From Clostridia bacterium (GTDB lineage: Bacteria; Bacillota; Clostridia; Christensenellales; Aristaeellaceae): a stretch of DNA of 50,722 nt. A program made the translations under genes and the position numbers. Shown piece by piece: positions 32,474 to 40,856 of the stretch. The stretch is from positions 1-50,722 of the forward strand of contig JAFQHP010000037.1 of the NCBI GenBank assembly GCA_017397895.1, written 5' to 3'. The notes below the pieces were generated by a model. That model saw nothing but the letters and a program-made list of their open reading frames with translations, did no database searches and was not told the DNA's origin. Numbering within the stretch: the stretch's first letter is position 1; each line of letters begins with the position of its first letter.

Positions 32474-33004
32474 ATGAATCTCCATTTCGAAGACGCAATA
32501 AACCATAAAGAAAAAGTGAACCGCCTGTTTCGGACGGCTTTCCCGAAAGAAGAACGGCCGCCCGTTTTTCTGCTGTACCTGCGCCGGCGGCAGGGCCGGG
32601 CTTCTTTCCGCGCCATCATGGACGGCGATACCTTCGTGGGCCTTGCCCTGGTCACCGGGCCAAAGGAAGTGCAGATGCTGCTCTTTTTCGCCATTGAGGA
32701 AGCCTTCCGCGGCAAGGGCTACGGCAGCCGGGTGCTGGAAATGCTGAAGGAAGAAATGGGGGATGTGCCTTTCTTCCTTTGCGCGGAACCCAGGGACGAT
32801 GCCGCCCCCAACGCACAGGAGCGCATCAACCGCCTGGCCTTTTACGCAGCCAACGGCTTCCACGAAGTGGGCGTGCACGTCAAAGAAGCCGGTGTTCCCT
32901 TCACCGTCCTCTCCCCCGGCCCTGCCATCACCCGCCGCCAGTACTGCCTGGCCTCCCAATACTTTTTCGGCAAAGCCTATTTCTTTTACCTTTCCCACAC
33001 ATGA
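32474..33004 (+). CDS. GNAT family N-acetyltransferase
   Basis: This 176-residue protein has the GNAT fold: the acetyl-CoA-binding motif EEAFRGKGYGSRVLEMLKEE (about 75-94) and a following NRLAFYAANGFHEVG (about 119-133). The acceptor is unknown. ATG at 32474 has GAGG 5 nt upstream; an earlier in-frame GTG at 32468 overlaps that site. It ends at a terminator shared with the convergent ArsC-like gene. Confidence 0.85.
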   Translation: MNLHFEDAINHKEKVNRLFRTAFPKEERPPVFLLYLRRRQGRASFRAIMDGDTFVGLALVTGPKEVQMLLFFAIEEAFRGKGYGSRVLEMLKEEMGDVPFFLCAEPRDDAAPNAQERINRLAFYAANGFHEVGVHVKEAGVPFTVLSPGPAITRRQYCLASQYFFGKAYFFYLSHT

Positions 33005-33019
33005 ACGGCCAAAGACAAA

Positions 33020-33066
33020 AAAAGAGCCGCAGGAGAACGCCTTTTCCGCTCTCCTGCGGCTCTTTT
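33020..33066. terminator. Bidirectional terminator
   Basis: A 16-bp stem (33020-33035 with 33051-33066) starts in an A-run and ends in a T-run. It serves both the GNAT gene and the convergent nadD-yqeK operon. Confidence 0.9.
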
Positions 33067-33074
33067 CTTCTCTT

Positions 33075-33422
33075 TTATTTCCCCGCCTGGATCCACTGCA
33101 TCCAGGTGTTTTCATCCACCCCCAGGGTACACTTTTCGCCGTTGCGGACGATGGGGGTTCTGATGAAATTGGGGTGCAGCAAAAGCTCTTCCGTAATGTA
33201 CTGCACGTCATCGGTGTGGCCGATGGGCAGGGACAGGGTTTCCGCATTCTTTTCCACCAGGTTCACGGCCCCCAGCCTGCGGATGAACAGCTGTATTTCC
33301 TTCTGCCCCAGCCTATGCTTTTTCAAATCCACCAGCTGGTAGGGAATGTGGCGCTCCTTAAAAAAACGCTCCGCTTTTTGCACGTCAAAATTACGCTTGA
33401 GCGTATAGATCATAATATTCAT
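33075..33422 (-). CDS. ArsC/Spx-like protein lacking the catalytic cysteine
   Basis: This 115-residue protein has the thioredoxin-like ArsC/Spx fold: a beta strand MNIMIYTL, a helix with VQKAERFFKER, and VDLKKHRLGQKEI. C-terminal TPIVRNG and LGVDENTW are also typical. The usual CXXC or single Cys after the first strand is replaced by KRNFDV, so arsenate reduction by the standard mechanism is unlikely. The only cysteine is in GEKCTLG. It may be a binding or regulatory relative, as Spx is. It is the last gene of the nadD-yqeK/rsfS operon, 9 bp after rsfS. GGAGG in the rsfS end is 14 nt before the ATG, a weak site. Confidence 0.8.
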   Translation of the reverse strand: MNIMIYTLKRNFDVQKAERFFKERHIPYQLVDLKKHRLGQKEIQLFIRRLGAVNLVEKNAETLSLPIGHTDDVQYITEELLLHPNFIRTPIVRNGEKCTLGVDENTWMQWIQAGK

Positions 33423-33431
33423 GCCGGCTGC

Positions 33432-33788
33432 TTATTCCTCCAGGAAATCCAGGGGCAGGCGGTTCTGGCCGTCGTCCCACAGCCTTTCCAGGTGATAGAA
33501 TTCCCTGTCCTCGGGATGGAAAAGGTGCACCAGCACCGTGCCGTAGTCCAGCACAATCCACCGGCCCTCCGCATTGCCTTCCTTGGAGCGCAGCTGAATA
33601 CCCTCCATGGCCAGGGCGTCGTCCACATCATCCGCCAGGGACTTCACCTGCAGGGAGGAGCGGCCGGAAGCGATCACCATATAGTCGGTGATCACAGTCA
33701 GGTGCGCCACATGCAGCACGGTGATATCCAGGGCCTTTTTGTTGTCCAGGATCCGGGCGATCTTTTGGGCAAGGGTCGTCTGTTCCAT
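33432..33788 (-). CDS. rsfS: Ribosomal silencing factor RsfS
   Basis: RsfS binds ribosomal protein L14 and blocks joining of the ribosomal subunits when nutrients are low. The 118-residue sequence is canonical: LDITVLHV, ITDYMVIASGRSSLQVKSLADDV (about 33-55), EGRWIVLDYGTVLVHLFHPEDREFYHLERLW. AGGAGG precedes the ATG at 9 nt. It follows nadD-yqeK by 20 bp, a common order in Firmicutes. Confidence 0.95.
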   Translation of the reverse strand: MEQTTLAQKIARILDNKKALDITVLHVAHLTVITDYMVIASGRSSLQVKSLADDVDDALAMEGIQLRSKEGNAEGRWIVLDYGTVLVHLFHPEDREFYHLERLWDDGQNRLPLDFLEE

Positions 33789-33808
33789 TCAGGGGTTCCT
33801 CCTTCAAT

Positions 33809-34990
33809 TTATGGCATGGATGCGCACATCCATTGTTTGTCTTCTTCGGTGAGGATACTGCGCAGGTATTCCTCCGTTCGCAGGGAGGCAGGGTCCATTT
33901 CCCGGCCGTCCTGGCTCTGGATATAGCGGCGGGTGCCTTCAATGGAACACAGTACCGCAGCCGGCAGTGATTTATCCGCCAGGAACCGAAGCCTTTCCAG
34001 CCCCGGGTAATCCTCTCTTCCTTCTTCAATGGCGTCGGCAATGAAGATGGCCATTTCAAATTTCGTCATGTCTGCCCGGCCGGTAGTATGGAAGCGGATG
34101 GCATTCAGGATTTCTTCATCCGTTACCCCAAACTGGCCCCTGGCCAACCACGCCCCCACAGGGCCATGGAGCACAGCGCCGATCATCAGGGTATTTTCCG
34201 GGTCCACCAGCTGATAATGCTCGGCAATCTGGGCCAGTTCCGGCTGGGGCATTCCCTTGGCAATATCGTGCAAAAGCGCCGCCAGCGCCGCCTTTTGCAC
34301 CGGCAGATGATGCACCCGGGCCAATTCCACCGCCGCCTTTTTCACCCCCAGGGTGTGGCGGAAGCGATGGGCGTTCATCATGGGCCGGATGCGGGGCAGC
34401 AAATCCTCCTGATACAGGCCGTTTTCCGCCATATAGCAAAGCACCTTTTCCTTTACCCCCTCCGCATCCTCATATTGAGCAGTGCGTGCCCGGATGAGGG
34501 TGGAGGAATAAGGGGCCGATGCGCCGGAGAGCATCTGCACCCGGGCGCCGCATTTTTCTGCCTTCTCAAGGGCGTCTTCGGTATGGATGCCGGGCCGGGG
34601 ATAGCACAGGAAGCTGCACAGGTTAAACAGCGCCTGCGCCTCGTGCCAGTAGGGCAGGGAGGGCAGCTTGTCCGCCCCGATGATAAAGGAAAACAGCGCC
34701 CCCGGATATTGCTTTTTCAACAGGCGCAGGGTATCCACCGTATATTTCACGCCGCTTTGCAGCCCGGCGTCGGAAAGGGCCAGCCCCTCCTCCCCCTCCA
34801 GGGCCAGGCGGCACATATGCAGCCGGTGAGCGGCATGGGCAAAGGGCTCCCTGTGGGCAGGATCGCCCATGGGAAGCAGCAGCACCAGGTCCAGCCCGGC
34901 TTCCATTTTTGCCTGGCGGGCCAATAAAAGATGCCCTTCGTGAATGGGGTCAAATGCGCCCCCCAATATCCCAATCCGCTGCAATATCAT
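33809..34990 (-). CDS. nadD-yqeK: Fused nicotinate-nucleotide adenylyltransferase and YqeK HD-domain hydrolase
   Basis: This 393-residue protein joins two enzymes usually encoded side by side. Residues 1-195 are NadD, which makes deamido-NAD from nicotinate mononucleotide and ATP; they carry GGAFDPIHEGHL and the SSTLIR motif. Residues 205-390 are a YqeK-type HD phosphohydrolase, probably hydrolysing Ap4A, with HRFRHTLGVKKAAVELA, LLHDIAKG and a DAIEEGR helix. The fusion would supply NAD synthesis and dinucleotide turnover in equal amounts. AGGAG precedes the ATG at 34990. rsfS lies 20 bp downstream. Confidence 0.95.
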   Translation of the reverse strand: MILQRIGILGGAFDPIHEGHLLLARQAKMEAGLDLVLLLPMGDPAHREPFAHAAHRLHMCRLALEGEEGLALSDAGLQSGVKYTVDTLRLLKKQYPGALFSFIIGADKLPSLPYWHEAQALFNLCSFLCYPRPGIHTEDALEKAEKCGARVQMLSGASAPYSSTLIRARTAQYEDAEGVKEKVLCYMAENGLYQEDLLPRIRPMMNAHRFRHTLGVKKAAVELARVHHLPVQKAALAALLHDIAKGMPQPELAQIAEHYQLVDPENTLMIGAVLHGPVGAWLARGQFGVTDEEILNAIRFHTTGRADMTKFEMAIFIADAIEEGREDYPGLERLRFLADKSLPAAVLCSIEGTRRYIQSQDGREMDPASLRTEEYLRSILTEEDKQWMCASMP

Positions 34991-35005
34991 TCATCTCCTG
35001 ACCAT

Positions 35006-35011
35006 ATTATA
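35006..35011 (-). promoter_or_regulatory. -10 element of the nadD-yqeK operon
   Basis: A perfect TATAAT on the minus strand lies 15 bp before the start codon. TTTTCA is a weak -35 at 17 bp. The transcript leader would be very short. Confidence 0.5.
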
Positions 35012-35050
35012 CCGCATTTTGGGCATCCTGAAAAGGGGAGGGCAGAAAAA

Positions 35051-35863
35051 ATGCAGGAATATTTGTGGAAAAATGCATTCCGGGAAAAAGCCGACGCCCT
35101 GGGCTTCCATTTCCTGGCGCTTATATTGTGCTGCGGGTGGTTTTTACTGCTGTGGGGGGTGCGGGTACAAAGCCTGACAGCCGGGCTTTGCGCATTCGGT
35201 CTGGTGGTGCTGCTGCGGCATAAAACCCGGGACGACCGTCTGGCCCGGCGGGAGCAGAAGCTGCGCTGCCGCCTGGGCGGGCAGATGCACCTGGAAAAAA
35301 TGCTGCTGCTTCCGGCGCAGCGGGCGCATTTTGAAATGGCCCTGCACTTGTGCCGGCAGGAAAACCTGTGCCTGGCCCGCATGGCAAAGGACGGCGTGAT
35401 ATGCCGGCAGGAAAACAGCACCCTGCTGCTTTCCTTTTTGCAGCTTCCCCTGTCGGAAACTCTGAAACCCCGGGACGTGCTTTCTCTGCAGCAGGCCGCC
35501 TGCAGGGAACAGGTGCAAGCAGTGTGGCTGTGCACCCCCTGCCAGGTAACGGACGCAGCCCATGCCCAGGGGGAAAATACACCGCCGGTGCGTTTTTTTG
35601 AAAAGGAGCAATTAATTTCCCTTTTTGGCCATGCCTGCCCCGCCACCGATCAGCAGCTGGTGGAAATGGGCCGCCTGCGCCGGAAAAAGCTATCCCACCG
35701 CCGCATCCTGCAGGCGGTTTTTCAGCCCCGGAAGGTGCGGCGCTATGCCCTGTACGGGGCCATGCTGCTGCTTTTGTACACCCTGACCGGCCTGGCCTAC
35801 TACGCCGTGCCCGGGGTGATATGCGTCCTTTTAGCCGCCGCCAGCCGCTGCATGAAGCATTAA
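35051..35863 (+). CDS. Membrane protein of unknown function
   Basis: I do not recognise a named family. The 270-residue protein has two hydrophobic helices near the N-terminus (FHFLALILCCGWFLLLWGV and LTAGLCAFGLVVLL), a cytosolic middle of about 150 residues, and two more at the end (ALYGAMLLLLYTLTGLAYYA and VPGVICVLLAAASR). The middle contains LSLQQAACREQVQAVWLCTPCQVTDAA and FFEKEQLISLFG; the alternation resembles restriction-endonuclease-like (Mrr-type) domains, but the catalytic residues are not clear. GGGGAGG is 9 nt before the ATG. It is divergent from nadD-yqeK and 46 bp before the next gene. Confidence 0.7.
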   Translation: MQEYLWKNAFREKADALGFHFLALILCCGWFLLLWGVRVQSLTAGLCAFGLVVLLRHKTRDDRLARREQKLRCRLGGQMHLEKMLLLPAQRAHFEMALHLCRQENLCLARMAKDGVICRQENSTLLLSFLQLPLSETLKPRDVLSLQQAACREQVQAVWLCTPCQVTDAAHAQGENTPPVRFFEKEQLISLFGHACPATDQQLVEMGRLRRKKLSHRRILQAVFQPRKVRRYALYGAMLLLLYTLTGLAYYAVPGVICVLLAAASRCMKH

Positions 35864-35909
35864 CCCTTTCCCCCTTCCGGCATAGGATGGTGGAAGGGGG
35901 GCGAGGGGC

Positions 35910-36704
35910 ATGGCATTATGGATTGCAGACAGAAAAATGGGAATTCTTCGGGAGGGCAGACAGTTGACCCCCCTGCCCTGCCTTTCTTTGTGCGGGAGCG
36001 GGGACTGTATCTTTGCCGCTGGGGAGAAGCGGGGCCTTTGCATCCAAAGGAGCACAGAGGCCCTGCTGTATGATTTTCCCCTGCCGGGGGACTGCGGCTG
36101 CCTGTTCCCCCTGGGCGGCCATATTTGTGCCCTCAGCAGCGACTGCGACTGCCTGTGCGCCTTCTCCCCCGCCGACGGGCGGCTGTGCCTTTCCGCCCCG
36201 GCAGGCAGCTATCCCCGGGATGTGTGCCCCAGCCCCTGCGGAAGATACGCCGCCGTGGCAGGAAGCGCCGCCGGAGAAGTAATGCTGTTTGACAGGGAGC
36301 TGCACCTGTTCCGCCGTCACCGGGTGCCGGGGGCTGCGGTGAGCGTATGCTTTCTGCCCCGGGGCCTGGCTGCCCTGTGCGCCGTGGGGGAAGAAACCAT
36401 CACCTCCCGGCTGTATTTCATCAGCAACCGGGGCGTAACGGAGGAAGTATTTTCCCACCCCCAGCCCCCCTGCAGCCTGTGCGCCCTGCCGGGCGGAAAA
36501 CTGCTGATGGGGGTGCACGGCAGCATTCTGCACCTGTCCCACACCGCCAGGCTACTGGGCCGCACCCTGTGCGTATACCCCGGCCGCATCCGCTTCACCC
36601 AAAAGGGAGCGCTTTTTGCCGATGGCTGCCAAGGCGGCGTGTATGACCTGCAGGGGAAAAAGCTGCACGCCGCCCCGGAGCCGGCGGATTTTCTGGCCGA
36701 ATAA
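35910..36704 (+). CDS. Cysteine-rich beta-propeller-like protein
   Basis: The function is unknown. The 264-residue protein consists of short beta-rich blocks resembling WD40/YVTN propeller blades (for example GSYPRDVCPSPCGRYAAVAG and GEVMLFDRELHLF). It has 19 cysteines, about 7% of residues, including GDCGC and SDCDCLC, extreme for a bacterial protein. There is no signal peptide, so a cytosolic role is likely. It follows the membrane protein gene by 46 bp, and the two are probably co-transcribed. A GGGG-rich stretch lies before the ATG. Confidence 0.7.
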   Translation: MALWIADRKMGILREGRQLTPLPCLSLCGSGDCIFAAGEKRGLCIQRSTEALLYDFPLPGDCGCLFPLGGHICALSSDCDCLCAFSPADGRLCLSAPAGSYPRDVCPSPCGRYAAVAGSAAGEVMLFDRELHLFRRHRVPGAAVSVCFLPRGLAALCAVGEETITSRLYFISNRGVTEEVFSHPQPPCSLCALPGGKLLMGVHGSILHLSHTARLLGRTLCVYPGRIRFTQKGALFADGCQGGVYDLQGKKLHAAPEPADFLAE

Positions 36705-36738
36705 AAAAGGCGTTCCCGAAGGAACGCCGGAAAATATT
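36703..36738. terminator. Bidirectional terminator
   Basis: GGCGTTCC (36709-36716) and GGAACGCC (36721-36728) flank a CGAA loop. The A-run on the left and TATTTTTT on the right serve the minus-strand and plus-strand genes. Confidence 0.88.
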
Positions 36739-36740
36739 TT

Positions 36741-38324
36741 TTACTGAGCCACCGCCTGGCCGCATTCGGGGCAGAACTTGGGGGTGCTTTCGCCGAAGGC
36801 ATAGCCGCAGCCGGTGCAGGCAGCTGGCTTTTCTTCGGGCTTCTTGGCGCCGCATTCGCCGCAGAACTTGGCGGTATTGCCGCCATGGCCGTTTTCGCAG
36901 GTCCAGCTGCCGTCATCGACAGGCTGTACTTCCACAGGCGTCAGGCTGCCAAGCAGGCCGCCGGCCTGGGGCTGCTGGGCGGCAGGCTGGGCCTGGCCGT
37001 CAAACTGATACACCTTGTACTGGCGGCTGCCCAGGCTCACCACGGCCACCGTGCCGTCCTGGCCCAGGTTGATGTAGCGCCAGTCCCCGCTGAAGGGCAG
37101 CAGGGTGTTGCCGTACAGGTCCACCACGCTGTATTCGCCCGCTTCATTTTCTGCCACAAAGGCCAGGCTGCCTTCGTAGGAGGGCATGGTCACGTCGGCG
37201 TAGTGCTCCGGCAGTTCGCCTGCGGCGGCGCTGAGCACGATGATGGTGCCGTCCAGGTTCTTGATGGTGGCAAAGGTGCCCCGGTTGGAAACGGCGTCCT
37301 TGGCATACTTGAATTCGCAGGTCACATTGCCCTGGGCATCCAGGAAGCCGAACTTTCCATCCTTCACAGCGCTGATGTAGCCGTACTTGAGCAGCTCGTC
37401 TTCATAATTGCTCAGTTCGTCGTATTCCAGGGGGATTACTTCATTGCCCTGCAGGTCCATCAGGCCATACATTTTGTCCTCACGCACCAGGGTATATTCG
37501 CCGCTGAAATCCCGCACAATATCATATTCCTTGCAGGTGGCCACCACATTGCCCTGAAGGTCCAGAATCTTACCGGCCTCATACATATAGGCCTGCTCCA
37601 CTTCGTCCGCCGTCAGGGTGCAGCCGGGGACAAAGGCCTGCTGGCCGGTGCCCTGGTGGTAGTAGGTGTAGGCGCGGTTTTTGTACACCTCGTCATATTC
37701 GCCGCTGTATTCGGCTTCATAGGGGGATTTTTCCATTTTGCTGTTGTAGAAAATGCGTTCCCGGGCCGTATTGGTCACGCAGATATAATTGCCGTAGGCC
37801 GAAATGCTGGAAGAATAATCCGCCCGGGCAAGGGTGCCCGCCTTCTGGCCTTCGAAGTAGAAATCCACCGTGTCAATACGGAAGAACTTTTTTTCGCCGG
37901 TGGACCAGTTGGAATAGGTATAGTCCTTTTCTTCGGCAGAAGAGGGCACCAGCTTCACGCCAGCCTGCCACTTTGCGCTGACCACTTCAATATCGGCATA
38001 TTCCGCCGGCACCAGCACCCGGCCGTCGCCGTCAATGAGGCCGGTGTTGTGCACGCCGTCCGCGCTTTCCACTTCCACTTCGAAGAAGGGCTGGTCATAG
38101 ACCGCCGTCATGCCGGTATAGCAGGTGCTTTCGTCCACCACCACCGTGCCGTCCGCCCGGACCAGACGGAAATAATTGCTGTCCGGCAGGCGCAGGGCAA
38201 TGCCGTTGCCGATTTTATTGAAATTCATCTCTCTGGCTTCCACGTCCCACACGTTTTCGGCCATTGCCAGGGGCATCACCGCCAGCAGCATCGCCGCCAG
38301 CACCAACACAAGCCATTTTTTCAT
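36741..38324 (-). CDS. Secreted WG-repeat protein with C-terminal zinc ribbons
   Basis: This 527-residue protein begins with a signal peptide (MKKWLVLVLAAMLLAVMPLAMA). WG (KWG-type) repeats follow, such as DKMYGLMDLQGNEVIPLEYDEL and DGKFGFLDAQGNVTCEFKYA. The last 70 residues hold two zinc-ribbon-like units: one with CENGH and FCGECG, the other with CTGCG and FCPECG. Zinc ribbons are normally cytosolic, so their presence after a signal peptide is odd. AGGAGG is 7 nt before the ATG. It has its own promoter and terminator. The function is unknown; envelope binding or sensing is possible. Confidence 0.8.
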   Translation of the reverse strand: MKKWLVLVLAAMLLAVMPLAMAENVWDVEAREMNFNKIGNGIALRLPDSNYFRLVRADGTVVVDESTCYTGMTAVYDQPFFEVEVESADGVHNTGLIDGDGRVLVPAEYADIEVVSAKWQAGVKLVPSSAEEKDYTYSNWSTGEKKFFRIDTVDFYFEGQKAGTLARADYSSSISAYGNYICVTNTARERIFYNSKMEKSPYEAEYSGEYDEVYKNRAYTYYHQGTGQQAFVPGCTLTADEVEQAYMYEAGKILDLQGNVVATCKEYDIVRDFSGEYTLVREDKMYGLMDLQGNEVIPLEYDELSNYEDELLKYGYISAVKDGKFGFLDAQGNVTCEFKYAKDAVSNRGTFATIKNLDGTIIVLSAAAGELPEHYADVTMPSYEGSLAFVAENEAGEYSVVDLYGNTLLPFSGDWRYINLGQDGTVAVVSLGSRQYKVYQFDGQAQPAAQQPQAGGLLGSLTPVEVQPVDDGSWTCENGHGGNTAKFCGECGAKKPEEKPAACTGCGYAFGESTPKFCPECGQAVAQ

Positions 38325-38355
38325 TTTATGTCCTCCTGAAACAAAAATCCATGTT

Positions 38356-38384
38356 ATTTTACCTCATTCTTCCCTTTGCGTCAA
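38356..38384 (-). promoter_or_regulatory. Promoter of the WG-repeat gene
   Basis: TTGACG (38379-38384, minus strand) and TAAAAT (38356-38361) are 17 bp apart. I see no terminator between the upstream RyR operon and this promoter. Confidence 0.7.
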
Positions 38385-38391
38385 CAAACCG

Positions 38392-40815
38392 TCACGCCGG
38401 GGCGGATACGCCGCCCGGCTGACTTTCCGTCACCGGAAACAGCTCTGCGATCTTCCGGTCGATTTCGTCATCGGCCTGCTTCGTCCCATCCTTGTGTTCC
38501 AGTTGCTTTTTATACTCCATGAGATAGGCAAACTGGGCAAAGGCATCATCCGTGCCCAGCTGGCTTTTCCAGTACCTGTACCGCACCGCCTGCGGTTCCG
38601 CGTTCTGTTTAGCCAGCAATTGCGCTTCGTTTTCTTTGGATACCGTCTCAATTTCCTTCATCTTATCCTTGACAGCCCGCCAGGACAAAAGGCCTGTATG
38701 GAAGCTGCGAACAGGATCCCAGTCCCGGCCCTTTTTGCTCTCTTTTTGGATCAGCCGATCTTCCAGAGCGGTATTGAAGGTTTTCAGTTCTTCCTCCTTC
38801 GGCCAGGCTTGTGCAGATTCTTCGTTCAGAATGGCAGGGGAATCCCCTTCCAGCAGCTTGAAGATACACCAGCGGGCATGCTCGTTCAGCGCAATTTCCT
38901 GCATTCTGCCCACCCACTTTTTATCATCCTGCTGCTTTTCCAGTTTGCTCATTTCGTCTTTCCACAGCACCCACTGATAAACCACCCGGCTGTGAAGCGC
39001 CAGGGCCAGGTTGCTGCGCTCATCGCTCTTGGTACCGGTAATATAACTGAACCGGGTGAGATCAATCACCTCTTTTTTATTGTCAATCAGGCTGCGGATA
39101 AAGACCGGTTTCGCATTTTCTTTCTGCTGATACCATTGCTTGTAGAAGGTGTGATATTGCAGGGCTTCTTCCAGCAGTTCTTCAATACCCACCAGTGTTT
39201 CTGTCATGGAGCCCAACAGCTGCACCCGGCAGCATCTGTTCTGCCTGCCGATCTTTTCATCATTGCAGGTATACTGCTTGCCGTATATATCGTCCTTCCC
39301 GTCATCCACACCCTGCAGCGGTGCATAGGTGTCCTTGCCCACCAGCTCCGTCATGGTATCATCCCAGATCACCGCACGGATTTCCGGGCAGCCCCAGGGC
39401 TGGGGATGGCGCAGATAATAGCGGCGAACCTGCAGGGCCATGTGGTAGTTGCGGTTATCATCCCCGGCGCAGACGAAAATTTTGTGATAGGTTTTTTCCT
39501 TGAGAATTTCTTCCAGGTCACTGGTCTGCAAATCCTTTTCGGCACAAACCAGCAGCCTGGCCTGATTCTCATAGCCCACCAGCTTCATTAGCTGCTCAAA
39601 GTCATGGTTGTTGCGAAACACCCGGCGGCGCACGGTTTTTTCTTTTTCCTTATCCGCCACAACCACTTCCACCCGATAGCCGGGCAGCTGGCAATACCAC
39701 AGCATGGTGCGGGCCACAGCACTGCCCACACGGCCCCCGCCCAGCACCAGCACCCGGATCACCTTTTTCCGGCCGGCCAAAAGGGTTTCGGTTTCACTGA
39801 AGGGCTCAGTTTTTTCTGCCGCAGATGTGTCAGGCGCATTTTCCATCGCTGCAGGTGCCTTTTCTTCGATGATGGGTTCTTCCTTGGGAATGCTCAGAAA
39901 CTCCTTCTCAATCAGCGGATTGGTATACAGATTTTGATACACCACACGGATTTTTTCATCAATCACATCCACGCCGTAGCAATCGTAATCCTTGCCGGGC
40001 TGTTCCGGCAGACTGCGGTTAATTTCGTCCACCGCATGCTCGTTGAGCAGGCCGTTGGACACGCAGTAAATGCGGCTGCCATAGGGCAGGTACTTGTCCT
40101 TCAGGGCCACCGCCTGCTTCATCACCCTGTTTTCGTTATCGGAGATCAGGTAAAAATGCACCCTTTTGCGGATGAACTTGAAAATACGCAGGTTGGTAAT
40201 ATCCCGCTTGAGCAGCAGCGCCTTGCCGACATCCACATTCACCGCCGCACCTTCCTCGCAGCAGAACACCACATGGGGCTTGCCGTTCTTTTCCTGGCTC
40301 AGCACGGATGCATACTGGATGGCATGGGGGTTGGCGTCGGAAAAAATCAATACCCGGCGTCCGCTCAGCAGCATGGCCCAGAACCGGGGCAGCCGGAAAA
40401 AGGATACCGCAGTGGTGAGGGTGAGCATGGGGGCCACCGCCATCACAAAGGAAACCCACACCTTTTCCCAGGTATTCAATACGCCGTAGGTATTTTCATC
40501 CATCAGTGCGGCCGTATTTTCTTCCATGGAAAAAGTACGCGCCACCGTCACCAGGTTATCCAGCCAGCCGGAAAAGCCGCTGTAATCCGTGCTGTGCAGA
40601 ATCATCCACAGCATAAATACCGACAGCGCCACCGGAATCAGCATCAGCCGCATGAGGGTGGCTGCGCTGAAGGTGGATTCCTGGTCCCCGGGCTGAATGC
40701 CAAAGGGCCGGCAAAGCAGCTTTTTCACCCAATGAACATTGCTCAATAAGGCGTATATCGCACCGGTAATCAGTGCCGCAAGGATTGTAATCACCGCATG
40801 AAGGGCGATGCTCAT
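38392..40815 (-). CDS. Membrane protein with tandem Rossmann/TrkA-N-like modules and RyR-like C-terminus
   Basis: This 807-residue protein has about three membrane helices in the first 140 residues, then a Rossmann-like module (GRRVLIFSDANPHAIQYASVL, about 152-172). A second one at about 360 has the dinucleotide motif LVLGGGRVGSAVARTM. This layout resembles tandem RCK/TrkA-N ion-channel regulators. The C-terminal part has NEHARW (644-649) and FHTGLLSWRAVKDKMKEIE (from about 706), which resemble the EHxRW and HPxLVPWEEL parts of RyR domains. A polar, charged linker joins the two Rossmann modules (about 300-350). It follows a free-standing RyR-domain gene by 41 bp. It is probably a nucleotide- or ligand-gated membrane effector or channel; that role is inference. 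Confidence 0.75.
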   Translation of the reverse strand: MSIALHAVITILAALITGAIYALLSNVHWVKKLLCRPFGIQPGDQESTFSAATLMRLMLIPVALSVFMLWMILHSTDYSGFSGWLDNLVTVARTFSMEENTAALMDENTYGVLNTWEKVWVSFVMAVAPMLTLTTAVSFFRLPRFWAMLLSGRRVLIFSDANPHAIQYASVLSQEKNGKPHVVFCCEEGAAVNVDVGKALLLKRDITNLRIFKFIRKRVHFYLISDNENRVMKQAVALKDKYLPYGSRIYCVSNGLLNEHAVDEINRSLPEQPGKDYDCYGVDVIDEKIRVVYQNLYTNPLIEKEFLSIPKEEPIIEEKAPAAMENAPDTSAAEKTEPFSETETLLAGRKKVIRVLVLGGGRVGSAVARTMLWYCQLPGYRVEVVVADKEKEKTVRRRVFRNNHDFEQLMKLVGYENQARLLVCAEKDLQTSDLEEILKEKTYHKIFVCAGDDNRNYHMALQVRRYYLRHPQPWGCPEIRAVIWDDTMTELVGKDTYAPLQGVDDGKDDIYGKQYTCNDEKIGRQNRCCRVQLLGSMTETLVGIEELLEEALQYHTFYKQWYQQKENAKPVFIRSLIDNKKEVIDLTRFSYITGTKSDERSNLALALHSRVVYQWVLWKDEMSKLEKQQDDKKWVGRMQEIALNEHARWCIFKLLEGDSPAILNEESAQAWPKEEELKTFNTALEDRLIQKESKKGRDWDPVRSFHTGLLSWRAVKDKMKEIETVSKENEAQLLAKQNAEPQAVRYRYWKSQLGTDDAFAQFAYLMEYKKQLEHKDGTKQADDEIDRKIAELFPVTESQPGGVSAPA

Positions 40816-40856
40816 ATAATATTCCCCATTCCTCTCATGTATTCTGTATGGAAAGG

